This document shows positions 8,902 through 15,808 of a DNA stretch of 64,000 nucleotides, one piece after another. Below the pieces are notes generated by a model, which saw only the letters and a program-made list of their open reading frames with translations, did no database searches and was not told the DNA's origin. The position numbers and the translations under genes are program-made. The stretch is from Ruminococcus sp. AF31-8BH (GTDB taxonomy: Bacteria > Bacillota > Clostridia > Lachnospirales > Lachnospiraceae): NCBI RefSeq assembly GCF_003460605.1, contig NZ_QTVN01000012.1, positions 62,001 through 126,000 on the forward strand, written 5' to 3'. Position 1 is the first letter of the stretch. Every line of letters starts with the position of its first letter.

Positions 8902-9759
8902 CTACTTCACATGTGTATGAGTAAAAAGATGGTCCTGGCAGTACTCATAATTTCCGTTACATCTGGAGCAAAAGCGAAATTCCAGATTGGGATCATCAAG
9001 CTCGGTGCGCCCGCAAATTGCACATTTATGCTTGGTCAGTGCACCACCGCCTGACCCGGTACGTCCTCTTGGCTCCATCGCCCTGCGAAATTCATTCCTT
9101 CTGTGGACCTCCTTCGGATTATACCGACTGAAATCCTTACTTCCAAAGTAAAAAATAATGAAGTTCAACAGTGAAGCCACAATAGGGATCACCAGATACC
9201 ATGCACCTGCCATAATGTACTGAATCATTTCATATGCAACAATCACTACATAGAAAACCGCCATCCACTTCATCTTCACCGGAATGATAAACATAAGAAG
9301 AACCGACATATCCGGATAGCACATTGCATATGCAAGGAATGTGGACAAGCTGATATAATAGGTGGAGAATACGCTTCCTACCAGAACATTCCCTCCAAGA
9401 AGGAAGTATAAAATAAAAGCGCCTATAATTGTAAACAGGATTCCCGAAAAAATATACAAAGTATATTTAAAGGTACCAATCGTACGCTCCAGTGACGTTC
9501 CGATCGGATAATAAAAGAATAAAACCGCAATTGCAAACCAGAGTACACCTGCAGTACTTGGCGGATACAAAACCCATGTCACCAGTCTCCATATCTGTCC
9601 ACGCAAAATATACGCCGGTTCCAGACTCAGCCAGTTCAGAAGGCTTGGATTTATGATCGTAAGCGCATAGCCAATCACGTAACAAACAATAATGTAAACT
9701 GTCAGATTGGGAATTCCGAATCTTCCATATTTGCGTTCCCACTTGTCAATAAATTTCAT
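8902..9759 (-). CDS. Rhomboid-like membrane protein with C-terminal zinc ribbon
   Basis: A 285-residue protein. About six hydrophobic helices span residues 15-200, followed by a basic linker and a zinc ribbon (CAICGRTELDD ... FCSRCNGNYEYCQDHLF). Topology and sequence style resemble the rhomboid superfamily, but the helix where an active rhomboid has GxSG reads STYYISLS and no catalytic histidine is obvious, so it is probably a pseudoprotease. The start is the ATG at 9759 with GGAGG 5 bp upstream; a nearer-upstream ATG overlaps that site. It follows corA by 22 bp on the same strand and is likely co-transcribed. The exact role is unknown. Confidence 0.65.
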   Translation of the reverse strand: MKFIDKWERKYGRFGIPNLTVYIIVCYVIGYALTIINPSLLNWLSLEPAYILRGQIWRLVTWVLYPPSTAGVLWFAIAVLFFYYPIGTSLERTIGTFKYTLYIFSGILFTIIGAFILYFLLGGNVLVGSVFSTYYISLSTFLAYAMCYPDMSVLLMFIIPVKMKWMAVFYVVIVAYEMIQYIMAGAWYLVIPIVASLLNFIIFYFGSKDFSRYNPKEVHRRNEFRRAMEPRGRTGSGGGALTKHKCAICGRTELDDPNLEFRFCSRCNGNYEYCQDHLFTHTHVK

Positions 9760-9781
9760 GTAATCCTCCATTCTCTGATGA

Positions 9782-10723
9782 TCAGAAAAATTTCTTCTTG
9801 GATAGAATCACTGCCGCCACAATACTTACCAGAACGGACAACACGATTACCACTAAAAATCCCCATTTATCTGCTGAAAAAGGCATTCCTGCAGGACTTA
9901 GGTTCATGCCGTAGGCACTGAACACAATGGTGGGAATACTCATAACAATGGTAATGACAGATAAAACCTTCATAACCACGTTCAAGTTATTGGAAATAAC
10001 AGATGCAAAGGTTCCCATCATACTGCTCAGGATACCGCTGTAAATGTTCGCCATCTCAATTGCCTGCTTATTCTCTATGATAACATCCTCCAGAAGATCT
10101 GTGTCCTCCGGATACTGCTTGATACTCTCTACTTTCAGAAGCTTCTCCAGCACTACCTCATTGGAACGAAGAGAGGTTGTAAAATAGACCAGTGATTTCT
10201 CCAGTTCCAAAAGCTCTAATAATTCCTGATTCCTAGTAGACATATGAAGCTTCTCTTCTACCTGCTCGCTCTTCTTATCTATAATTCGCAGATAATGCAG
10301 GTACATGGTCGCATTGCGATACAGAATCTGCAGAATAAATCTGGTCTTCATATAGGTAAAAAAGTTCCGCACCCTTCCTTCCATAAAACGGGTAAGTACC
10401 TGCGTATCCTCCAGACATACGGTAATGATCATTTTCCTGGTAACTATAATGCCCAGAGGGATGGTGCCGTACCAATCCTTTTCATTACGTTCCTCAATGA
10501 TCGGAACATCTACAAGTATCAGGGTATAATTGTCTTCCACTTCGATACGGGAACGCTCTTCTTCATCAAGAGGTGCCCGAAGATCATCCACTTCAATTCC
10601 AAATCGCTCGGATATCTCAAATATCTCAGTTGCAGTAGGATTGGTCATCGCAATCCAGCAATCCTCCTGTGGCTCCTGGATTTCATGAATTGCCCCTTCT
10701 ATTGTCTTGAAAACCCTTACCAC
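9782..10723 (-). CDS. corA: CorA-family magnesium/divalent cation transporter
   Basis: About 313 residues. A long cytoplasmic N-terminal domain with acidic and helical segments is followed by two C-terminal transmembrane helices. The first ends in the diagnostic pore motif YGMN (YGMNLSPAGMPF); the second is WGFLVVIVLSVLVSIVAAVIL. CorA pentamers import Mg2+ and sometimes other divalent cations. The GTG at 10723 is chosen because GGAAGGAG lies 8 bp upstream and the promoter at 10760-10788 places the transcript start near 10753. The upstream GTG/ATG (10744/10741) would have almost no leader. The rhomboid-like gene follows in the same operon. Confidence 0.92.
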   Translation of the reverse strand: MVRVFKTIEGAIHEIQEPQEDCWIAMTNPTATEIFEISERFGIEVDDLRAPLDEEERSRIEVEDNYTLILVDVPIIEERNEKDWYGTIPLGIIVTRKMIITVCLEDTQVLTRFMEGRVRNFFTYMKTRFILQILYRNATMYLHYLRIIDKKSEQVEEKLHMSTRNQELLELLELEKSLVYFTTSLRSNEVVLEKLLKVESIKQYPEDTDLLEDVIIENKQAIEMANIYSGILSSMMGTFASVISNNLNVVMKVLSVITIVMSIPTIVFSAYGMNLSPAGMPFSADKWGFLVVIVLSVLVSIVAAVILSKKKFF

Positions 10724-10759
10724 AATCTGCACTCCTTCCATCACAAAAATACAGTTTCC

Positions 10760-10788
10760 ATTATAATTTGTACAAGAAATTTTGTCAA
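10760..10788 (-). promoter_or_regulatory. Promoter of corA
   Basis: Minus-strand TTGACA and TATAAT with a 17-bp spacer, an almost perfect consensus promoter divergent from that of aroC. Confidence 0.75.
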
Positions 10789-10803
10789 TTCTAATAGATT
10801 CGG

Positions 10804-10832
10804 TTTACAAATTTTTAGCATTTCGCTATAAT
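10804..10832 (+). promoter_or_regulatory. Promoter of aroC
   Basis: TTTACA and TATAAT are spaced by 17 bp. The expected transcript start lies about 57 bp upstream of the aroC ATG. Confidence 0.75.
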
Positions 10833-10896
10833 GTCTTTAACAACACATTCGTACTTTAATACGATATAGTCAAAAAACAGAAAGGATTTTACGCCT

Positions 10897-11988
10897 ATGA
10901 GTCAGTCAACATTCGGAAAAAAATTCACAGTAACTACCTGGGGAGAATCTCACGGCAAGGCACTTGGGGCAGTTGTGGACGGAGTACCTGCAGGACTTTT
11001 CCTTACAGAGGCCGACATTCAGGTTTATCTGGATCGCAGAAAGCCTGGACAGAGCCGCTACACTACATCCCGCAGTGAGGGTGATCAGGTAGAAATTCTC
11101 TCCGGCGTATTCGAGGGCAGAACTACAGGAACTCCCATCTCCCTGATCGTGTATAATAAGGATCAGCGTTCCCAGGATTATGGAAATATTGCCCAGACTT
11201 ACCGTCCCGGACATGCGGATTTTGGCTTTGACAGCAAATACGGTTTTCGGGATTACAGAGGCGGAGGACGTTCCTCCGGACGGGAGACCATCGGCCGGGT
11301 AGCAGCCGGTGCCATTGCAGCTAAGATTCTTAAAGAGCTTGGCATTACCCTGCAGACATATACAAGCTCTATCGGACCTGTCTCCTGCCAGGGCTTTCAT
11401 CCTGAGGTGATTTCGGAGAATTCTTTTTATATGCCGGATATGGTTGCCGCAAAAAAAGCAGTCCAGTATCTGGAGCAGTGCATGAGAAAAAATGACAGTG
11501 CAGGCGGCGTGATCGAATGCCGTATTAATGGTGTTCCTGCAGGTATCGGAGACCCTGTTTTTGGCAAGCTTGATGCAGCATTTGCGCAGGCACTGATGTC
11601 TATTGGCGCAGTCAAGGCTGTAGAAGTCGGTGACGGTGTAAAGGTTTCTTCCATGAAAGGCTCCACGGATAATGACGGTTTCCACATGGAAGACGGCAAG
11701 ATCACAAAAACCACCAATCACGCCGGAGGTATCCTTGGCGGCATCAGTGACGGCGGACAGATTCTTCTTCGCGCCCATGTAAAGCCTACTCCGTCCATCT
11801 CTCAGGCACAGCAGACTGTCACCAGGACCGGAGAAAATATTTCCATCGAAATCAAGGGGCGCCACGACCCGGTGATCGTGCCAAGAGCCGTTGTAGTTGT
11901 AGAATCTATGGCTGCCATCACCCTGGTAGATGCCATGTTCTCCAACATGAGCGCCCGCATGGATTATGTGAAGGATTTTTATCTGTAA
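10897..11988 (+). CDS. aroC: Chorismate synthase
   Basis: A 363-residue enzyme that converts 5-enolpyruvylshikimate-3-phosphate to chorismate using reduced FMN, the last shared step of aromatic synthesis. All three signatures are present: GESHGKALGAVVDGVPAG near the N-terminus, the RPGHADF/FRDYRGGGRSSGRETIGRVAAGAIA region, and RHDPVIVPRAVVVVESM near the end. Length is typical. AAAGGA lies 10 bp before the ATG. It is an isolated plus-strand gene among minus-strand neighbours, with its own promoter and terminator; other aro genes are not in the window. The MITE-like element sits between its stop and its terminator. Confidence 0.97.
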   Translation: MSQSTFGKKFTVTTWGESHGKALGAVVDGVPAGLFLTEADIQVYLDRRKPGQSRYTTSRSEGDQVEILSGVFEGRTTGTPISLIVYNKDQRSQDYGNIAQTYRPGHADFGFDSKYGFRDYRGGGRSSGRETIGRVAAGAIAAKILKELGITLQTYTSSIGPVSCQGFHPEVISENSFYMPDMVAAKKAVQYLEQCMRKNDSAGGVIECRINGVPAGIGDPVFGKLDAAFAQALMSIGAVKAVEVGDGVKVSSMKGSTDNDGFHMEDGKITKTTNHAGGILGGISDGGQILLRAHVKPTPSISQAQQTVTRTGENISIEIKGRHDPVIVPRAVVVVESMAAITLVDAMFSNMSARMDYVKDFYL

Positions 11989-12002
11989 GAAATGTCTTTT
12001 CC

Positions 12003-12166
12003 TAGAGCGTGTTTGAAAAAGGCTTTCTGCAAGATGTGCGTCACAATTTGTGGGAGATTTTGTCCGCATGAAGGCGCCGTAGCGGGCTACGGCAACTGAA
12101 TTCGGGCAAAATCTCCCGCAAAGTGGGGCGTACAGATTGCGGGAATGATTTTTCAAACACGCTCTA
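12003..12166. repeat. 164-bp palindromic MITE-like element
   Basis: Perfect 18-bp terminal inverted repeats (TAGAGCGTGTTTGAAAAA and its complement) bound a non-coding body that is itself nearly palindromic: GGGAGATTTTG/CAAAATCTCCC encloses GCCGTAG/CTACGGC. No transposase is encoded. A solo end occurs at 3003-3020 and a decayed relative at about 25520-25635. The element lies between the aroC stop and terminator, so the aroC mRNA would carry it as a long hairpin. It could be a MITE or a large REP-type unit. Confidence 0.8.
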
Positions 12167-12169
12167 AAG

Positions 12170-12197
12170 CTCCCTCCCGGATTCGGAGGGAGTTTTC
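12170..12197 (+). terminator. Terminator of aroC
   Basis: CTCCCTCC and GGAGGGAG flank a short loop, followed by TTTTCTTTT. It sits 4 bp after the palindromic element. Confidence 0.8.
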
Positions 12198-12234
12198 TTT
12201 TACAAACTACTTAGTTCTAAATTTCTGCACTTGC

Positions 12235-12287
12235 AAAAACAAGGACAGCTATCTGCTTTTACTTTCAGATAACTGTCCTTGTTTTTT
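12235..12287 (-). terminator. Terminator of the lactonase gene
   Basis: AAAACAAGGACAG pairs with CTGTCCTTGTTTT, with an inner TATCTG/CAGATA stem. Poly-T/poly-A flanks let it work on both strands. Confidence 0.8.
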
Positions 12288-12310
12288 ATAATCGCTTTTT
12301 CACGAAAACA

Positions 12311-13396
12311 TCAGGCCTCCAAATCCTCAATGTCCTCTCCATCCGGAACCGGCCAGATGTTGATGCAGTTCGGAGTCTCGATCTTACGGGGCTTGCCTTT
12401 CATCATAATGATGTTCTTCTCGTAGTCTACCTTGAAGGTGGTTACGCTGTTGCTGGAATGGTTGGCAACGGCAATGTGCTGGTTATCCGGGAAGATTACC
12501 AGGTCCTTCGGGTAATCACCGCTAACCGGAAGCACAAATTTGCGCTCCAGAAGTCCGGTCTCCCCATCTACCTCAAACATGGCAACGGTATTCTCACCTG
12601 CTGTTGTGCAGAACAGGTGCTTGCCGTCCGGTGCAAGCGCAAGTCCGGAAGCTGCATTGTGGGAAACACCAGTCTCCTTCTTCGCCAGAGTGGATACGCT
12701 CTGAAGCAGTTCAAACTCCGGAGCATCTCCGCTTCCGTCATAGCTGTACACCTTGATCTCATTGCTCAGCTCAAAAAGAATGTATGCAAAACGTCCGTCT
12801 GCGCTGAAGCGGATAATACGCGGGCCGCTCTCTCTCGGGCAGCGGACAATATCTACAAGCTCAAGCTTGTCTGTGCGCTTATTGATGCGGTACACCTTTA
12901 CCTGGTCGATTCCATTGTCTACTGCACAGAGATACTTATTGTCCGGTGTGGGACGCACGCAGTTTACATGAGGGCGGAAGTTGCGCTCTGCCACGCTTCC
13001 AAGTCCTGTATGGAACACGCCGTCCATAACGCTTCCAAGACGTCCATCCTTATGTGTATGCACAACTGTCACCTTGCCATCATGATAGCCTGCAACGTAA
13101 AGATATTTGCCGTCTACGTCTGTTGCCAGGAAGCATCCGCGCATGCCGTCGATATCAACGCTGTTGATACGGGACAGATCACCGTTGTGATCACGCTTGA
13201 AAACCGCAACTCCTTCGTCCTCGATGGAATACAGATACTTGCCATTCTTGGACACTGCGGTATAAGATGCATTGCTTACTTCCACTTCGCTTCTCTCTGT
13301 GAGAGTACCTTCTTCCAGGTTCACGTCATAAACCTGGATTCCTTTGCTGGTTCCGTGAGTATAGGTACCTACATAAGCCACATATTTCTTCCCCAT
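12311..13396 (-). CDS. Lactonase family protein (6-phosphogluconolactonase-like beta-propeller)
   Basis: A 361-residue cytosolic protein without a signal peptide. Repeating blade units (KYLYSIED, KYLYVAGYHDGKVTVV, KYLCAVDNGIDQVKVYRI, RFAYILFELSNEIKVYSY, KHLFCTTAGENTVAMFEV, QHIAVANHSSNSVTTFKV) and the opening YVAYVGTYTHGTSKGIQVY match the seven-bladed YbhE/Pgl family. E. coli Pgl of this family hydrolyses 6-phosphogluconolactone, but many members act on other lactones or are uncharacterised, and no pentose-phosphate gene is adjacent. AGGAGG lies 9 bp before the ATG. It is monocistronic, with a promoter inside the hemL 3' end and a terminator. Confidence 0.82.
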   Translation of the reverse strand: MGKKYVAYVGTYTHGTSKGIQVYDVNLEEGTLTERSEVEVSNASYTAVSKNGKYLYSIEDEGVAVFKRDHNGDLSRINSVDIDGMRGCFLATDVDGKYLYVAGYHDGKVTVVHTHKDGRLGSVMDGVFHTGLGSVAERNFRPHVNCVRPTPDNKYLCAVDNGIDQVKVYRINKRTDKLELVDIVRCPRESGPRIIRFSADGRFAYILFELSNEIKVYSYDGSGDAPEFELLQSVSTLAKKETGVSHNAASGLALAPDGKHLFCTTAGENTVAMFEVDGETGLLERKFVLPVSGDYPKDLVIFPDNQHIAVANHSSNSVTTFKVDYEKNIIMMKGKPRKIETPNCINIWPVPDGEDIEDLEA

Positions 13397-13535
13397 TTGT
13401 CTAGCCTCCTACAGTCTCATTTCTGGAAACCATTTGCTTTCGCTGCTTTTCCGTTCTCAATCTGCAGCGGTCCTGGTTACTGTTCAGTACATTCCCAGTA
13501 ACTGGTTTGGTTTCTTTTATGTAATTTGTAACTGA

Positions 13536-13564
13536 ATTATACCACACCCGGTTTCAAAGAACAA
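13536..13564 (-). promoter_or_regulatory. Candidate promoter of the lactonase gene
   Basis: Minus-strand TTGTTC and TATAAT with a 17-bp spacer. The -35 box overlaps the last codons of hemL. Confidence 0.5.
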
Positions 13565-14825
13565 GCTTTACTGCATCCAGAGTTTCCATAATAATTTCAT
13601 CTGTGTGGGCAGCAGATAAGAACATTGCCTCAAACTGGGAAGGTGCCATGTGGATTCCCATTTTCAGCATTTTCTTAAAATACTCTGCAAAGGCCTTGGT
13701 ATCAGAGGTTTTGGCGGAAACATAGTCCACTACAGGCTGCCCGGTAAAGAACAGACTTCCCAGGGAGCTGATGTGGTTCATCTGTACCTTCAGGCCCTTT
13801 TCCCGGGCAATTTTTTCCATGCCGCCGTAAAGCATCTGGCCCTTGGCTTCCAGTTCTTTATAAATTTCCTGATGATCGTATAAATATTTCAGCTGGATCA
13901 GACCTGCTGCCATGGCAACCGGGTTTCCGCTTAAGGTTCCTGCCTGGTAAACCTTTCCTGCCGGGGAAACCAGCTCCATCACGTCTCTTCTTCCGCCGTA
14001 AGCGCCCACAGGCATTCCTGCGCCGATGATCTTACCGTAGGTCACAAGGTCCGGAGTTACGCCAAAATACTGGGCTGCGCCCCCAAATGCCAGACGAAAT
14101 CCTGTGATAACCTCATCGAAAATAAGAAGTGCATGATACTGATCACAAAGAGCCCGAAGCCCCTCAAGGAAGCCCTCGCATGGAGGAACCACACCCATGT
14201 TGGCTCCAACTGCCTCCACGATCACAGCTGCCACCTGGCCGTCTGCCTGTTCAAAAAGAGCCTTCACGCTGCCAATGTCATTGTAAACTGCCAGCATGGT
14301 ATCCTCTGTGCATCCCTTTGGCACGCCTGCGCTGTCCGGCACGCCGCTTGTCATGACACCGGAGCCAGCACTTACCAGCATGGCATCGCTGTGTCCGTGA
14401 TAGCAGCCTGCGAATTTGATGATCTTATTTTTCCCGGTAAAGCCTCTGGCAACACGGATAGCACTCATAACGGCCTCTGTTCCGGAATTGACCATACGGA
14501 TCATGTCCACATGAGGGATCCTCTCGCAGATAAACTCTGCCATCTCCACCTCAATCTCAGTGGCACAGCCAAAGCTTAAGCCGTTCTCACATGCCTTTAA
14601 CACACTTTCCCGGATGGCCGGGAAATTATGGCCAAGGATCATCGGTCCCCAGGAATCAATGTAGTCAATATAGCGGTTGCCGTCCACATCGTAAATGTAG
14701 CAGCCGTCTGCCCTGTCAATAAATCTTGGTGCCTCTCCGATGGATCCGTAGGCACGCACCGGGCTGTTTACGCCTCCTGGAATCCTTTTTACTGCTCTTT
14801 CAAAAAGCTTCTCAGACTTTGTCAT
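13554..14825 (-). CDS. hemL: Glutamate-1-semialdehyde 2,1-aminomutase
   Basis: A 423-residue PLP enzyme that isomerises glutamate-1-semialdehyde to 5-aminolevulinate in the C5 pathway. It opens with FERAVKRIPGGVNSPVRAYG. MVNSGTEAVMSAIRVARG and FDEVITGFRLAFGGAAQ bind cofactor, and the PLP lysine is in TYGKIIGAGMPVGAYGG. It is the last gene of the hem operon, overlapping the hemB stop by one base. The operon contains every step from glutamyl-tRNA to uroporphyrinogen III but no hemE or later haem gene, so it feeds corrinoid synthesis. Confidence 0.96.
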   Translation of the reverse strand: MTKSEKLFERAVKRIPGGVNSPVRAYGSIGEAPRFIDRADGCYIYDVDGNRYIDYIDSWGPMILGHNFPAIRESVLKACENGLSFGCATEIEVEMAEFICERIPHVDMIRMVNSGTEAVMSAIRVARGFTGKNKIIKFAGCYHGHSDAMLVSAGSGVMTSGVPDSAGVPKGCTEDTMLAVYNDIGSVKALFEQADGQVAAVIVEAVGANMGVVPPCEGFLEGLRALCDQYHALLIFDEVITGFRLAFGGAAQYFGVTPDLVTYGKIIGAGMPVGAYGGRRDVMELVSPAGKVYQAGTLSGNPVAMAAGLIQLKYLYDHQEIYKELEAKGQMLYGGMEKIAREKGLKVQMNHISSLGSLFFTGQPVVDYVSAKTSDTKAFAEYFKKMLKMGIHMAPSQFEAMFLSAAHTDEIIMETLDAVKLVL

Positions 14826-15808
14826 CAGCCGATTCTCCCTTCGTCCATCATTTTTGCGATTTCCTCTGCAAAATAGGTGATATAGATCTGGGCACCGGCA
14901 CGGTATGCGCCAACTGCCATTTCCCCGATAATGCGCTCTTCATCGATCCAGCCCATTTTGGCTGCTGCTTTTACCATGGCGTACTCGCCGCTTACGCTGT
15001 ATGCAGCTACCGGAACATTCACAGCCTTGGAAATCTCAGATACCATATCCAGATAGGACATTGCCGGCTTCACCATAATAATGTCTGCGCCCTCCTCAAT
15101 ATCCATAAGAGCCTCTTTCATCCCCTCTCTTCTGTTGTGGAAATCCATCTGGTAGCTCTTGCGATCGCCAAAGGCCGGGGCACTTCCTGCCGCATCACGG
15201 AACGGGCCGTAGAAAGCAGAAGCATATTTCACCGCATAGGACATGATCGGGATATTGGAAAATCCGCCCTGATCCAGTTCCTTACGGATTGCTGCCACAC
15301 GGCCGTCCATCATATCAGAAGGCGCGATCATATCGGATCCTGCCTGTGCGTGGGACAGGGCTGTTTTTGCAAGAAGCTCAAGGGTCTTGTCATTGTCCAC
15401 ATCATGACCGCAAAGCACGCCGCAGTGTCCGTGAGAAGTATACTCGCACATGCAGACATCTGTTACATAATACATTTCCGGAAATCTTTCCTTGGCAGAA
15501 CGAAGGGCTTTCTGCACAATGCCGTCCTGGGCATAGGCACCGCTTCCGATCTCATCCTTATGATCCGGAATTCCAAAAAGCATGATGCTGCTTACTCCTG
15601 CTTTTTCCAGCTGCTCTAACTTATAAGGCAGACGGTCCAGGCTGTAGCGGTACTGGCCTTCCATGGACGGGATTTCTTCCTGGATCCCGGTTCCTTCCAT
15701 AACAAACAAAGGATAGATCAGGGAGGATTTGTCCATTCTGGTTTCCCTTACCATTTTTCGCAGGGTCTCCCCGCCTCTTAATCTTCTTGGTCTTTTGATC
15801 AGTTCCAT
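14825..15808 (-). CDS. hemB: Delta-aminolevulinic acid dehydratase (porphobilinogen synthase)
   Basis: A 327-residue enzyme that condenses two 5-aminolevulinate molecules to porphobilinogen. The two Schiff-base lysines lie in SYAVKYASAFYGPFRDAAGS and DIIMVKPAMSYLDMV. The zinc site is the cysteine-type, VCMCEYTSHGHCG, so this is a zinc-dependent rather than magnesium-dependent HemB. It overlaps the end of the upstream hemC/cobA/hemD gene by 10 bp and the hemL start by 1 bp, which points to translational coupling. Confidence 0.97.
   Translation of the reverse strand: MELIKRPRRLRGGETLRKMVRETRMDKSSLIYPLFVMEGTGIQEEIPSMEGQYRYSLDRLPYKLEQLEKAGVSSIMLFGIPDHKDEIGSGAYAQDGIVQKALRSAKERFPEMYYVTDVCMCEYTSHGHCGVLCGHDVDNDKTLELLAKTALSHAQAGSDMIAPSDMMDGRVAAIRKELDQGGFSNIPIMSYAVKYASAFYGPFRDAAGSAPAFGDRKSYQMDFHNRREGMKEALMDIEEGADIIMVKPAMSYLDMVSEISKAVNVPVAAYSVSGEYAMVKAAAKMGWIDEERIIGEMAVGAYRAGAQIYITYFAEEIAKMMDEGRIG

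Noticed and set aside
10906..12156. A 416-codon open frame on the minus strand across aroC
   Set aside because: Antisense to chorismate synthase, whose motifs are all intact; the frame also runs through the palindromic repeat.
12458..13501. A long plus-strand frame opposite the lactonase gene
   Set aside because: The minus-strand beta-propeller repeats are clear; the opposite frame is a codon-bias shadow.
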